DNA of 52,473 nucleotides from Micromonospora arborensis (GCF_003205615.1 NZ_PYBV01000041.1:1-52473); one strand, 5' to 3'. Numbered from the stretch's first letter, positions 18,346 to 27,213 are shown. A program made the numbers and translations. The notes: generated by a model not told the origin, from the letters alone.

Positions 18346-18401
18346 CGTTTTCCCCGGCGTTGTCGCCTGTTGGGGTGGGAGTAATCCCAAACCCTCCCCA
18401 G

Positions 18402-18438
18402 GGGCGGCCCCGGCGTTCGCACCGCGCCGGGGCCGCCC
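18402..18438 (+). terminator. Rho-independent-type hairpin
   Basis: Perfect 14-bp GC-rich stem (left arm GGGCGGCCCCGGCG, 9-base loop) 57 bp past the acyl-CoA synthetase stop. No T-run, as usual in this kind of genome. Confidence 0.7.
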
Positions 18439-18529
18439 GCTCCACACGGGTTTACCCCGCCCCGTCATTGTTGCGAAAGTTATTCGCCTCTGTCCTGCTG
18501 ACGGGGAAATCGGGCGGTCAGCGACCCGA

Positions 18530-19540
18530 TCAGGCGTCGCTGGTGGTGATGAGCACCTTGCCCACCGTCGAGTCCTCCACCGCCTGGTGCGCGGCGGCCG
18601 TCTCGGCCAGCGGGTAGTGGTGCAACGGCAGGCCGGCGTCCGCGCCGACGCGGATGGCGCCCTGGTTCGCCGCCGCCGCCACGTCCTTCACTCCCTGCGC
18701 CTTCGCCGCCTTCGGCTGCGTGTAGACCAGCACGAACTGCCACCGGGCGTTCGGCGCCATCATCGCCCGGATCGGGATGCTCACCTCGCCCCCGCCGTCG
18801 TCGGCGTACATGCAGACCGCGCCGCCGTGCCGCAGCACCTGCACGTCGATCGAGGCGTTGCGGGCGGGGGAGACCTCGACGATCGTGTGGACCCCGTCAG
18901 GGGCGATCTTGCGGACCTCCTCGACCACGTCCTGGTCCCGGTAGTTGACGACGTAGGAAGCGCCCGCCGACGCCGCGAGCTGCGCCTTCTCCGCGCTGCT
19001 CACCGTGGCGATCACCGTCGCGTCAGCCCAACGGGCGAGCTGGATCGCGGCGTTGCCGACCGCACCCGCACCGCCCTGCACCAGCACGGTGTGATCGGCC
19101 AGCGCGCCGGCCCGCAGCGTGTCCGGCATGAACTCGCCGGCGGTCAGACAGCGGTGCGCGGTGAGGAACGGGATGCCCAGGGCGGCCCCCACCTCGAACG
19201 ACGCGCCACCGAGGCGTACCGCCTGCCGGACCGGCACCAGCGTGTATTCCGCACTGGTGCCCCACGGCCGCTGCCAGGCCGCCTCCCAGATCCAGACGCG
19301 CTCGCCGATCAGGTCCGGGTCGACACCATCGCCGACCGCCTCGACCACCCCCGCGCCGTCCTGCCCGGGAATCTGCCAGCCCTTCGGAGGGGAGTTGCGG
19401 CGGGACTTCCAGTCGGTCGGGTTCACCCCGGAGACCGCCATCCGCACCAGCACCTCGCCGGCACCCGGCTCCGGCACCGGCCGGTCGACCAGATCCAGCA
19501 CCGAAGGGTCGCCGTTGCGCTCGTACACGATGGCCTTCAT
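18530..19540 (-). CDS. Zinc-independent MDR oxidoreductase (quinone reductase-like)
   Basis: 336 residues of the medium-chain dehydrogenase/reductase superfamily. N-terminal GroES-like half (MKAIVYERNGDPSVLDLVDR, then GVNPTDWKSRRNSPPKG) and a Rossmann half with the NADP loop VLVQGGAGAVGNAAIQLA near residue 150. The catalytic and structural Zn ligands are absent, as in quinone oxidoreductase-type enzymes. Last of three tightly spaced minus-strand genes; it starts 28 bp after the HAD gene stop, so it probably shares that transcript. Confidence 0.88.
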   Translation of the reverse strand: MKAIVYERNGDPSVLDLVDRPVPEPGAGEVLVRMAVSGVNPTDWKSRRNSPPKGWQIPGQDGAGVVEAVGDGVDPDLIGERVWIWEAAWQRPWGTSAEYTLVPVRQAVRLGGASFEVGAALGIPFLTAHRCLTAGEFMPDTLRAGALADHTVLVQGGAGAVGNAAIQLARWADATVIATVSSAEKAQLAASAGASYVVNYRDQDVVEEVRKIAPDGVHTIVEVSPARNASIDVQVLRHGGAVCMYADDGGGEVSIPIRAMMAPNARWQFVLVYTQPKAAKAQGVKDVAAAANQGAIRVGADAGLPLHHYPLAETAAAHQAVEDSTVGKVLITTSDA

Positions 19541-19568
19541 CCGTGGTCTCTACCCGGCTCGGCCCGCG

Positions 19569-20222
19569 TCAACCCAGCTCGTCCACCAGCTCGGGGGTCA
19601 GCTCACCGATCGCGCCCAGCGTCACCACGGCCAACCGTGCGGCATCCGGGTCGAGAGGATACGAACCGTGCGGCACCGCCACCACCCGCATTCCCGCCGC
19701 CGCGGCCGAGCGCACCCCGTTGGAGGAGTCCTCCACGGCCACGCAGCGGGCCGGCTCGACGCCGAGGCGCTGCGCGACGTTCAGATACACGTCCGGCGCG
19801 GGCTTGCCCCGCTCGGTCTGCTCGGTGGAGAGGGTCGCATCGAACGCGTCGGTCAGGCCGGTGGCGGCCAGCGCCGCCCCGATCAGCCGGGTCGGCGACG
19901 AACTGGCCAACCCCAGCGGCCACCGCGCGGCCAGCCGGCGCACGACCTCGTCGGCGCCGGCGATCAGCGGTACGTGGTCCCGGTACCGTCGGGTCATCTC
20001 CTCGACCACCTCGTCGGCGACCTGCGCCGCGGTGCGGTCGACGCCCAGCTCGCCGCTGAGGTAGTGGGCCCACTCACCGGTGCTCATCCCCATCAGGCGG
20101 CGTTGGGTGTCCGGCTGCCACGTCCCGCCGTGCGCCGCCACGTACGCCCGGCGGACCTCCTCCCACACCGGCTCGGAATCCACGATCACGCCGTCCAGGT
20201 CGAAGACCACCGCATCTGCCAC
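19569..20222 (-). CDS. HAD-superfamily phosphatase (beta-phosphoglucomutase-like)
   Basis: 217 residues from GTG at 20222. HAD motifs: I as VVFDLDGVIVDSEP (nucleophile Asp), II within LGLASSSPTRL, III Lys in ERGKPAPDVYL and IV as CVAVEDSSNGVRSA. The helical cap lies between motifs I and II, as in subfamily IA phosphatases and beta-phosphoglucomutases. Cytoplasmic; substrate unknown. Middle gene of the SCO6745-HAD-MDR set, with 32- and 28-bp gaps. Confidence 0.9.
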   Translation of the reverse strand: MADAVVFDLDGVIVDSEPVWEEVRRAYVAAHGGTWQPDTQRRLMGMSTGEWAHYLSGELGVDRTAAQVADEVVEEMTRRYRDHVPLIAGADEVVRRLAARWPLGLASSSPTRLIGAALAATGLTDAFDATLSTEQTERGKPAPDVYLNVAQRLGVEPARCVAVEDSSNGVRSAAAAGMRVVAVPHGSYPLDPDAARLAVVTLGAIGELTPELVDELG

Positions 20223-20254
20223 GGGCCCATCCTGCCCGACCGGTGGGTGCCCGG

Positions 20255-21121
20255 TCACCCGGGCAGCGCGGGCAGCCCGATCGGGCTCTCCGGCGGGAGT
20301 GCCGCATGACAGGACCGGGCAATCGGCTCCAGCAGCTCGCGTAGCCGGTCGGAGTCTTTCTGCCCGAGTGCCTGCCACGGATGCGCGGCAGCCCGGTCGG
20401 TGGCGTCCTCGACGGCCTGGAACTCGGCCCGGCCCTGCTCGGTGGCCGTGCCGTCCCCGGTCAACCAGCCCCGCCGCACCAGCCGCTCGTGGGCGGCGTG
20501 CCACTGCTCCTCGGACCAGCCCCGACCCAGCAGGTACTGCGGTGACGTGCCGTCCGACGCCACCCGCCAGGCCAGCGTCTCCACCGGGTCCAGCCCGGCG
20601 GCCACCAGCGCCGCCACGTGCCCGTCGCCCCGGTGCTCACGCAGGGTGGTGGCAGCCTGCCAGAGCTGGGCGAGGGGATATTCGCCGACCGGAAGCGCGG
20701 CGTTGACCGCGCCGAGCACCCGGCCGGCCGCCTGCACCGCCGAGGCGGCCCGCACCAACAGGTCGGCGGCCTCCGCCAGGTGCGTCTCCGGCAGCTCGTA
20801 GGTCAACTCGGCGAGCGCCTGCACGGCGCCGGTCAGGCGGGCGCGCAACGCCTCCGGTGGGCTGGCCAGGCGCCACACCGCCGGCAGCGCGCGGGCCACC
20901 ATCGGCGGCGCGAAGTTGAAGAAGACGGCGATCACCGGGGCGGCCTCAACGGCACCCAACGGCGCGGCCCGACCGGCGAAGTAACCCCGCCAGTAGCCGC
21001 GCAACCCGACCGCCTCGTACGCGGCGCGGGCCCGGGGGTGCAGGTAGGTGACCGCGTGCACCGGCTCGAAATGCGCCCACATCAACCGGGCGGTCCGCCC
21101 AGGCTCGTCCAGCGCCGTCAC
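20255..21121 (-). CDS. SCO6745-family protein (SalK-like)
   Basis: About 288 residues. The conserved N-terminal segment MWAHFEPVHAVTYLHP, then RGYWRGYFAGRAAPLG, is characteristic of this actinobacterial family, with a helical C-terminal half (WSEEQWHAAHERLVRRGW). Function unknown. An upstream in-frame GTG at 21154 would start the gene inside a perfect hairpin (21151-21180) that looks like the terminator of the FKBP gene, so I prefer GTG 21121 (VTALDEPGRT); GTG 21127 is also possible. First gene of the three-gene operon. Confidence 0.8.
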   Translation of the reverse strand: MTALDEPGRTARLMWAHFEPVHAVTYLHPRARAAYEAVGLRGYWRGYFAGRAAPLGAVEAAPVIAVFFNFAPPMVARALPAVWRLASPPEALRARLTGAVQALAELTYELPETHLAEAADLLVRAASAVQAAGRVLGAVNAALPVGEYPLAQLWQAATTLREHRGDGHVAALVAAGLDPVETLAWRVASDGTSPQYLLGRGWSEEQWHAAHERLVRRGWLTGDGTATEQGRAEFQAVEDATDRAAAHPWQALGQKDSDRLRELLEPIARSCHAALPPESPIGLPALPG

Positions 21122-21150
21122 ATGCACCTCCGCGTCGCGGTCCCGGATGC

Positions 21151-21180
21151 TCACCCCGGGCGGCGAACCGCCCGGGGTGA
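21151..21180 (-). terminator. Hairpin terminator of the FKBP gene
   Basis: Perfect 13-bp stem (TCACCCCGGGCGG, loop CGAA). It lies 92 bp beyond the FKBP stop in the transcribed direction and just ahead of the SCO6745-family gene. Confidence 0.65.
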
Positions 21181-21271
21181 CGCCGAACCTACTGCCGCTG
21201 GGTGACGGGCCGAAAGCCCCATGTGAACAACTCCATCGCGCCCTGGCGACAACCGGGGCGATCCGGGCAGG

Positions 21272-21952
21272 TCACTGGGCGGCGAGAACGTCCACCACGA
21301 AGCGCAGCGGGCCGGTCGGGCGCCCACCGGCGGCGGCTTCGTCGTTGCCGTACGCCAGCTCGCCCGGGATGTCGAGCTGCACCCGGCTGCCCACGGTCAC
21401 GCCGACCAGGCCCTGGTCCCAGCCGGGGATGACCTGGCCCACGCCGATCGGGAAGGAGGCCGGCTGGCCGGAGCTCCAGGAGGAGTCGAACTCCTTGCCG
21501 TCCTTGTAGAACACGCCCAGGTAGTTGGTGGTGATGGTCTGACCCTTCTGCACCGCCGGGCCCGTCCCCTTGATCAGCGGAGTGACCGTGAGCTTCTTGA
21601 GCTCACCCTTGCCCGCCTCCACCGTCGGCTTGCTGCCGAGCGCCGGGTCGGCGCCTGCCGGCAACTGCGGGGCGGGCGGCGCGCCGGCCGCGTCGGGGGC
21701 CGGGGCCGAGGCGGACGGGGTCGCGTCGGCCTGGGGCTTGGGCTTGTCGTCGCCCCCACCGATCGCCACGAAGACGCCGATCAGCACCGCGGCCACGGCG
21801 ACGGCGGCGAGGCTGCTGATCACCGCGTTGCGCTTCCGCTTCCGGTCGGCCGCCTTCTTCGCCGCCAGTTGGGCCGCCAGCCGGCGGCCCGACTTGGTCG
21901 CCGGGCTCTGGTCCTGGCCTGCCGACCGGTTCTGCTGCGTCCGCTCGCTCAC
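21272..21952 (-). CDS. Membrane-anchored FKBP-type peptidyl-prolyl isomerase
   Basis: 226 residues from GTG at 21952 with AGGGAG upstream. A basic cytoplasmic N-terminus (RRLAAQLAAKKAADRKRKRN) and one membrane helix (about 45-68) lead to a Pro/Ala-rich linker and an FKBP domain. FKBP motifs: TTNYLGVFYKDGKEFDSSW, then VIPGWDQGLVGV and GSRVQLDIPGELAYG. Predicted to isomerise prolyl bonds of exported proteins outside the membrane. The active-site Tyr, Asp, Ile and Trp positions of the family look intact. Confidence 0.9.
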   Translation of the reverse strand: MSERTQQNRSAGQDQSPATKSGRRLAAQLAAKKAADRKRKRNAVISSLAAVAVAAVLIGVFVAIGGGDDKPKPQADATPSASAPAPDAAGAPPAPQLPAGADPALGSKPTVEAGKGELKKLTVTPLIKGTGPAVQKGQTITTNYLGVFYKDGKEFDSSWSSGQPASFPIGVGQVIPGWDQGLVGVTVGSRVQLDIPGELAYGNDEAAAGGRPTGPLRFVVDVLAAQ

Positions 21953-22099
21953 GTCGTCGACTCCCTGCTGCGAAGGTGTGGCCGGCAACCGGTGCCGGGG
22001 GGAAAGCCGACGCACACGGTACCCGCACCACGGCCCGCTGTGCCCGCCGCGGACACCTCGGATCGCCCAGCGAGGCATTTGCGGGGCGTTCCCGGGCGG

Positions 22100-22738
22100 T
22101 TATTCCGGGACCACCATGAAGTCGGTCACGAACGAGGTCACGCGACCGTCGGCGGCCCGCCCGATCCAGGTGCCGTAGCAGCCGTCGCCCCAGCCGGTGG
22201 CCACGGTGACCACGTTGGCACCACTGGCCTCGTCCAGAACAGCGGTGATCAACCCCGGGACCGGCGACGAGGGCAACTCGGCCGGGATGAAGACCTCCTC
22301 GACCCGATCTTCGTCCCAGCCCTCCAGGACGGCGAGCGCCGTCGGGTCGGCGAGGGTGCCGGCGCCGGCGTCCACCCCGTAGCCGAAGTAGTCGTCCGCA
22401 CCGAGCGTGGCGACGTCCTGGTCGCCGGCGACGGCCAGCTCCCAGCGGGTGGTCGGCTCGTCGGAGGCCACCAGCTCCAGTGCGGCCACCCGCCGGTCCA
22501 CCTCGGCGTCCTCGCGGAGCACCACGGCCACCCAGGCGCGTGCGGGATGCCGCCCCGGCGGCACGGTCACCGTGAACGGCTCGGCCTCCGGGCAGACCAG
22601 CGGGTCACACCCGACCACCCGGCCGGTCGGCAGCACGATGTCGCCCACCGGGTGGGCCTCGATCAGGTACGCGCCGTGCTCGTCGGTGAAACGGGCACCG
22701 GGCGTCAGCAACCGGTCCAGATCAGGGGTGTACGGCAT
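22100..22738 (-). CDS. DUF4241 domain protein
   Basis: 212 residues, ATG at 22738 after GGAGGAG. Pattern of DUF4241: VAVVLREDAEVDRRVAALEL, DDYFGYGVDAGAGTLADP, and the C-terminal GWGDGCYGTWIGR, TSFVTDFMVV. Function unknown; soluble, acidic. It is downstream of ku on the same strand (73-bp gap) and upstream of FKBP, but no functional link is evident. Confidence 0.85.
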   Translation of the reverse strand: MPYTPDLDRLLTPGARFTDEHGAYLIEAHPVGDIVLPTGRVVGCDPLVCPEAEPFTVTVPPGRHPARAWVAVVLREDAEVDRRVAALELVASDEPTTRWELAVAGDQDVATLGADDYFGYGVDAGAGTLADPTALAVLEGWDEDRVEEVFIPAELPSSPVPGLITAVLDEASGANVVTVATGWGDGCYGTWIGRAADGRVTSFVTDFMVVPE

Positions 22739-22811
22739 GAGGGCTCCTCCGGTGACCAGCGGCCGGCGGAGCGTACCCGGCCCGGCGGACACCGTCCTCG
22801 CTGCCGTACGG

Positions 22812-23840
22812 TCAGGCGCTCTTGCGGGGTGCGGTCTTGCGCGCGGCCGTCTTCTTCGCCGGCTCCGCCTTCTTCGCCGGGGTCTTCTTGGCGGCCGTCT
22901 TCTTCGCCGGCTCGGCCGACTTCTTCTCCGCCGTCTTCTTCGCGGCGGTCTTCTTCGCCGGCGCCTTGGCGGCCTTCTTCTCGGCCGCCTTCTGCGCCGA
23001 CCGGGCCGACGAGATGGGTGTCGGCTCGCCGCCACCGCCACCTCCGCGCGCGGGCTGCTCGCCGCGGGCAGCCTTGGCGCGCTCCACCGAGGCCTTCAAC
23101 GCGGCCATCAGGTCCACCGCGGCGGCCGGCGCCTCCTCGGCCTCCTCCGGCTGGACGACCTCCCGACCCTCCACCTTGGCGTCGATGACCTCCTGCAGCG
23201 CCGCCCGGTAGTCGTCGGTGAAGACGTCCGGCTCGAACTCGCCGGTCATCGAGTCGATCAGGGAGCTGGCCATCGCCAGCTCCGGCGGGCGCACCTTCAG
23301 GTCCTCGTCGAGGAAACCAAAACCCGGGGTACGGATCTCGTCCGGCCAGAGCATGGTGTTGAGCAGCAGCACGCCCTCGCGGACCCGGAGCGTGGCGAGC
23401 TGCTCCCGCTGGCGCAGCGCCACCTTGACGATCGCCACCCGCTCCGAGTCGATCAGCGCGTCGCGCAGCAACACGTACGGTTTGGTCGCCGTGCCCTCCG
23501 GCTCGAGAAAGTACGCCTTGTTGTAGAGGATCGGGTCGACCTGCTCGGCCGGGACGAACTCCAGCACGTCGATCGCGCGTGAGCTGGTCAACGGCAGGTC
23601 GGCGAAATCCTCGTCGGTGAGGATCACCATCTCGCCGCCACCGATGTCGTAGCCCTTGGCGATGTCGTCGTAGGTGACCTCCTCGCCGCAGACCGAGCAG
23701 GTGCGCTTGTACCGGATGCGACCGCCGTCCTCACGGTGCACCTGGTGGAACCGAATGTCCTTCTCCTCGGTCGCGGAGTAGAGCTTCACCCCGATCGAGA
23801 CGAGCCCGAACGACACGGCTCCCTTCCAGATGGCACGCAT
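22812..23840 (-). CDS. ku: Non-homologous end-joining protein Ku
   Basis: 342 residues. The bacterial Ku core occupies about 1-255 (MRAIWKGAVSFGLVSIGVKL, then FHQVHREDGGRIRYKR and RPPELAMASSLIDSM). A ~85-residue Lys/Ala-rich tail of KKTAAKK-type repeats, like histone H1, follows and is known in other actinobacterial Ku proteins to help DNA binding. A homodimeric ring that binds double-strand ends and recruits LigD. ATG at 23840 with AAGGGAG upstream. Divergent from the ligase/polymerase genes, completing the NHEJ locus. Confidence 0.96.
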   Translation of the reverse strand: MRAIWKGAVSFGLVSIGVKLYSATEEKDIRFHQVHREDGGRIRYKRTCSVCGEEVTYDDIAKGYDIGGGEMVILTDEDFADLPLTSSRAIDVLEFVPAEQVDPILYNKAYFLEPEGTATKPYVLLRDALIDSERVAIVKVALRQREQLATLRVREGVLLLNTMLWPDEIRTPGFGFLDEDLKVRPPELAMASSLIDSMTGEFEPDVFTDDYRAALQEVIDAKVEGREVVQPEEAEEAPAAAVDLMAALKASVERAKAARGEQPARGGGGGGEPTPISSARSAQKAAEKKAAKAPAKKTAAKKTAEKKSAEPAKKTAAKKTPAKKAEPAKKTAARKTAPRKSA

Positions 23841-23925
23841 CCTGCGCTCCCTTCGCCGGTATCGACCATGCTCGCATCCCGAAGAACCTGACGCGAGGTG
23901 TTCGGCCTGCTACTACAGTCGGGTC

Positions 23926-24867
23926 GTGCCCGGCGCGCCGCTCAAGCCGATGCTCGCGATGACCGGGCCGCTCCCGGCGGGTGACGGCTGGGCGTACGAG
24001 TTCAAGTGGGACGGGGTCCGGGCGCTCGCCGACATCTCCGGCGGCGGTCAACACCTGTACGCCCGCTCCGGCGTGGAGATCACCGCCGCGTACCCGGAGT
24101 TGGCCACTCTGCCCGAGCAGGTCGACGACGCGCTGCTCGACGGCGAGGTGGTGCTGCTGGGGGAGGGCGGCCAGCCGTCGTTCACCGCGTTGGCCGAGCG
24201 GATGCACGTGCGGGACCGGAACAAGGCGGCCCGGTTGGCGGCGGTCATGCCGGTCACGTACATGATCTTCGACTTGCTGAGGTTGAACGGCGACGACCTG
24301 ACCGGTTGGTCGTACGAGCGCCGCCGCGAGGCCCTGGAGGGGCTCGCGCTCGGCGGCGCCCGATGGGCGGTGCCGCCGATGTTCGCCGACGGCCCGGCCA
24401 CCTACGAGGCGGCCGGCGAGCACGGTCTGGAAGGTGTGATGGCCAAGCGGGTGGCCGCCGTCTACCGCCCGGGGGTGCGCTCTCCGGACTGGGTGAAGGT
24501 CAAGCTGGAGGTGACCGGCGACTTCGTCATCGGCGGCTGGCGACCGGGCGCGCGCCGGATCGGCGGGCTGCTGGTCGGGGTGCCCGGCCCGGACGGCCGA
24601 CTGATCTACCGGGGGCGGGTGGGCGGCGGGATCGGCGCCGCCATCGAACGGCAACTCCTCACCGAGCTGGAGCCGCTGCGCTCCGGCGTGTCACCGTTCG
24701 CGCCGGGTGTGCCGCGCGAGGATGCCCGGAGCGCCATCTGGGTAAGCCCCAGGGTGGTGGTGGAGGTGAAGTACGGCCAACGCACCCCCGACGGCCGGCT
24801 GCGCTTCCCCCGGGTGCTGCGGTTGCGCCCGGACAAGCCTCCGGAGGAGGTCGACGATGCCGGCTGA
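23926..24867 (+). CDS. ATP-dependent DNA ligase, LigD-type ligase domain
   Basis: 313 residues from GTG at 23926. Adenylation motif EFKWDGVRA with the nucleophile Lys27, DGEVVLL (motif III), EGVMAKR (IV) and DWVKVKLE (V), then the OB-fold. It corresponds only to the ligase module of LigD; polymerase and nuclease modules are absent. The upstream TACAGT (23914-23919) fits a -10 just before the GTG, suggesting a leaderless message. The stop overlaps the polymerase gene start by 11 bp. Seals breaks in the Ku-dependent end-joining pathway. Confidence 0.93.
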   Translation: MPGAPLKPMLAMTGPLPAGDGWAYEFKWDGVRALADISGGGQHLYARSGVEITAAYPELATLPEQVDDALLDGEVVLLGEGGQPSFTALAERMHVRDRNKAARLAAVMPVTYMIFDLLRLNGDDLTGWSYERRREALEGLALGGARWAVPPMFADGPATYEAAGEHGLEGVMAKRVAAVYRPGVRSPDWVKVKLEVTGDFVIGGWRPGARRIGGLLVGVPGPDGRLIYRGRVGGGIGAAIERQLLTELEPLRSGVSPFAPGVPREDARSAIWVSPRVVVEVKYGQRTPDGRLRFPRVLRLRPDKPPEEVDDAG

Positions 24868-25771
24868 GCGGCTACGGGTGGACGTCGAGGGCCGCGCGCT
24901 GGACCTGTCCAACCTGGACAAGGTGCTCTATCCGACGGCCGGCTTCACCAAGGGCGAGGTGATCGACTACTACACCCGGATTTCCCCGGTGCTGCTGCCG
25001 CACCTGCGGGACCGACCGGTCACCCGGATCCGCTTCCCCAACGGGGTGGACGACAAGTCGTTCTTCGAGAAGAACAAGCCGGCGGCGACCCCGGACTGGG
25101 TACGCGTGGAGAATCTGCCCGCCCCCGGGTCGACCAAGGGCCGGGAGACCATCGACTACGTGGTCGCCGACGACCTCCCCACCCTGGTGTGGTTGGCCAA
25201 CCTGGCCGCGCTGGAGCTGCACACGCCGCAGTGGAAGGTCGGCGAGCACCCGGACATGCTGGTGGTCGACCTGGACCCGGGGCCGCCGGCCGGGCTCGCC
25301 GAGTGTTGCCCGGTGGCGGTGTTGATGCGCGACCGCCTCGCGCTCGACGGGATCGAGTCGTACCCGAAGACGTCGGGCAAGAAGGGCATGCAGCTCTGCT
25401 GCCCGATCGCCGGCACCCAGTCGTCCGATGACGTCTCCGCATACGCCCGGCGGATCGCGCAGGAGTTGGAGCAGGCCCACCCGAAGCTGATCGTGTCGAA
25501 GATGGCGAAGAACCTCCGCCCGGGCAAGGTCTTCATCGACTGGAGTCAGAACAACGCGGCGAAGACCACCGTGGCGCCGTACTCGCTGCGGGCCCAGTCG
25601 GTGCCGTCAGTGTCGACGCCGCTGACCTGGGACGAGGTCGAGGCCGGCGCCCGCGGCCGGAAGCCGGCCGTCCGCCAGTTCACCGCCGCCGAGGTCCTGG
25701 CCCGGGTCGACGAGTACGACGACCTCTTCGCCCCTCTGCTCGACGGCGGCCCGGAACTGCCGTCGGCCTGA
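24857..25771 (+). CDS. LigD-type NHEJ primase-polymerase
   Basis: 304 residues of the archaeo-eukaryotic primase fold found in LigD polymerase modules. Motifs: LDLSNLDKVLYPTAGFTKGE at the start, metal-binding VVDLDPG near 132-138, TSGKKGMQL and KVFIDWSQNNAAKT. Fills gaps and adds ribo- or deoxynucleotides at Ku-bound ends. Its ATG lies inside the ligase gene (11-bp overlap), so both are co-expressed. Separate polymerase and ligase genes with no 3'-phosphoesterase module nearby contrast with the single-chain mycobacterial LigD. Confidence 0.94.
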   Translation: MPAERLRVDVEGRALDLSNLDKVLYPTAGFTKGEVIDYYTRISPVLLPHLRDRPVTRIRFPNGVDDKSFFEKNKPAATPDWVRVENLPAPGSTKGRETIDYVVADDLPTLVWLANLAALELHTPQWKVGEHPDMLVVDLDPGPPAGLAECCPVAVLMRDRLALDGIESYPKTSGKKGMQLCCPIAGTQSSDDVSAYARRIAQELEQAHPKLIVSKMAKNLRPGKVFIDWSQNNAAKTTVAPYSLRAQSVPSVSTPLTWDEVEAGARGRKPAVRQFTAAEVLARVDEYDDLFAPLLDGGPELPSA

Positions 25772-25798
25772 CAACCTTTGGTGATCCCGCCGCGTGTA
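25772..25798 (+). promoter_or_regulatory. Candidate ECF autoregulatory promoter
   Basis: CAACC (25772-25776), 16-bp spacer, CGTGTA (25793-25798), just upstream of the sigma gene start. The same architecture (CAACC, 17 bp, CGTCTA) precedes the L,D-transpeptidase gene. Resembles cell-envelope-stress ECF promoters of Streptomyces as I recall them. Confidence 0.4.
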
Positions 25799-25804
25799 AG
25801 GCGC

Positions 25805-26323
25805 GTGACCGACCAAGAGAAACCACTGTCCGCGGCGGACCGGTCCTACGTCGCGTTCGTCGAGGTGGCGTGGCAGCGACATATTCGGCTGGCCATGCTG
25901 CTCAGCGGCGACCGGTGGCGGGCCGAGGAACTACTCCAGGACAGCCTGGTCAAGGTCTACGAGCGGTGGCGCCGGCTGTCCCGGCTCGGCGACCCGCACG
26001 CCTACCTGCGCCGGGCCCTGGTCAACAACCACACGTCCAGTTGGCGGCGGCGGCGTCGCGAAAGTCTCTTCGCGGACGTGCCCGACCGGGCCACCCCGGC
26101 TGACGGGGTTGGCCCGGACGCCGTCGTCCTGCGCCGGGCGCTGATGTCGCTGCCGGCGAGGCAGCGAGCGGTGGTGGTGCTCCGCCACTACGAGGACCTG
26201 AGCGAGCGCGAGGTCGCCCAGGTGCTCGGCTGCTCGCTCGGCACCGTCAAGAGCCAGAACGCCCGCGCGCTGGGCACGCTTCGACACCTCCTTGAGGAAT
26301 CCTTCGACTCGGTAAGCAGGTGA
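25805..26323 (+). CDS. ECF sigma factor, SigE-family sigma-70
   Basis: 172 residues from GTG 25805 (VTDQEKPLS). Region 2: RHIRLAMLLSGDRWRAEELL, then DSLVKVYERW and DPHAYLRRALVNNHTSSWRR. Region 4: LPARQRAVVVLRHYEDLSER and the recognition helix QVLGCSLGTVKSQNARAL. An actinobacterial SigE-type ECF factor. Its stop is 5 bp before the next ATG, so it is coupled to the membrane-anchored protein downstream, a usual place for a cognate regulator. A CAACC/CGTGTA promoter-like motif just upstream suggests autoregulation. Confidence 0.92.
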   Translation: MTDQEKPLSAADRSYVAFVEVAWQRHIRLAMLLSGDRWRAEELLQDSLVKVYERWRRLSRLGDPHAYLRRALVNNHTSSWRRRRRESLFADVPDRATPADGVGPDAVVLRRALMSLPARQRAVVVLRHYEDLSEREVAQVLGCSLGTVKSQNARALGTLRHLLEESFDSVSR

Positions 26324-26328
26324 TAGTC

Positions 26329-27213
26329 ATGAACAACATCGATGACCGTCTCGCCCAGGGGCTGCACGACATCGTCGACGGCGAAACGGACTCCGCGCCG
26401 CCGGTGGGCGCGCTGATCGAGCGCGGCCGACGGGGCCGCCGACGTCGGAGCACCGCTCTGGTCGGTACGACGTGCGCCCTGCTGGCGCTGGGCGTCGGCA
26501 CCGCCCTGGCCCTGCCGACGAACTCCCCGTCGAGCCGTCCCGGCGTCAGCACCGAGGCCGCGCGGCCGGCGTCGATCCCGCCGGCGATGCGGCTGGTCTC
26601 GGCCGCCACCGCCAGCGAGAACATCAGTTACCGGATGCGGCTCACCAACTCCGGCCCGGGCGGGCTGACCTACGAGGGCGCGTTCGACCCGAGGACCGCG
26701 ACCGGCTACGTCCGCGCGCCGCAGGACGACTCGGTGATGACCGAGCTGCTGATCAACGGCACCCGCTACGAGGGTGGGGAACGACCCCAGGGCAAGCTGC
26801 CGGCGGACAAGGGCCCGGGCGAGACGTACGGCCGCTACGGGCAGTACCCGGGGAAGTACGACCGGCTCTCCCTCTACGGCGACGGGAATGACGTGCTGGG
26901 TGCCGCCGAGCCCGACCCGGCTGCCCTGTTCGCAGCGCTGAAGCGGGAGAACGCGAGCGTCACCGAGACCCCGGACGGCACGCTGCACTTCACGTACAGC
27001 ACGACCGGCAAGGACGGGTCGAGCAGCACGGCCGGCGACGTCACGCTGGACGGCGACGGCCGGATCGCGAAGGTGGCGCTCACGTTCACCTGGCAGTCGA
27101 CGGTGAAGGGCCATCTCGACACCGGGACGGGCGGCTCGACTCTCGAACTGTTCGACTACGGCGTCGACGTGACGGTCAAGCCCCCGACCGACGTGGTGAT
27201 GGTCAAGGAGTAG
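26329..27213 (+). CDS. Membrane-anchored partner of the ECF sigma factor
   Basis: 294 residues, ATG at 26329. A cytoplasmic N-terminus (~40 residues, ending GRRGRRRRS) and a single membrane helix (about 41-62) lead to a 230-residue extracellular part. The outer part has beta-rich LppX/LprG-like character (ENISYRMRLTNSGPGG, then TYEGAFDPRTATGYVR). No ZAS-type zinc motif (HxxxCxxC) is visible. The position suggests an anti-sigma or envelope-sensing role, but the short cytoplasmic part leaves this an inference. Followed by a strong terminator. Confidence 0.75.
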   Translation: MNNIDDRLAQGLHDIVDGETDSAPPVGALIERGRRGRRRRSTALVGTTCALLALGVGTALALPTNSPSSRPGVSTEAARPASIPPAMRLVSAATASENISYRMRLTNSGPGGLTYEGAFDPRTATGYVRAPQDDSVMTELLINGTRYEGGERPQGKLPADKGPGETYGRYGQYPGKYDRLSLYGDGNDVLGAAEPDPAALFAALKRENASVTETPDGTLHFTYSTTGKDGSSSTAGDVTLDGDGRIAKVALTFTWQSTVKGHLDTGTGGSTLELFDYGVDVTVKPPTDVVMVKE

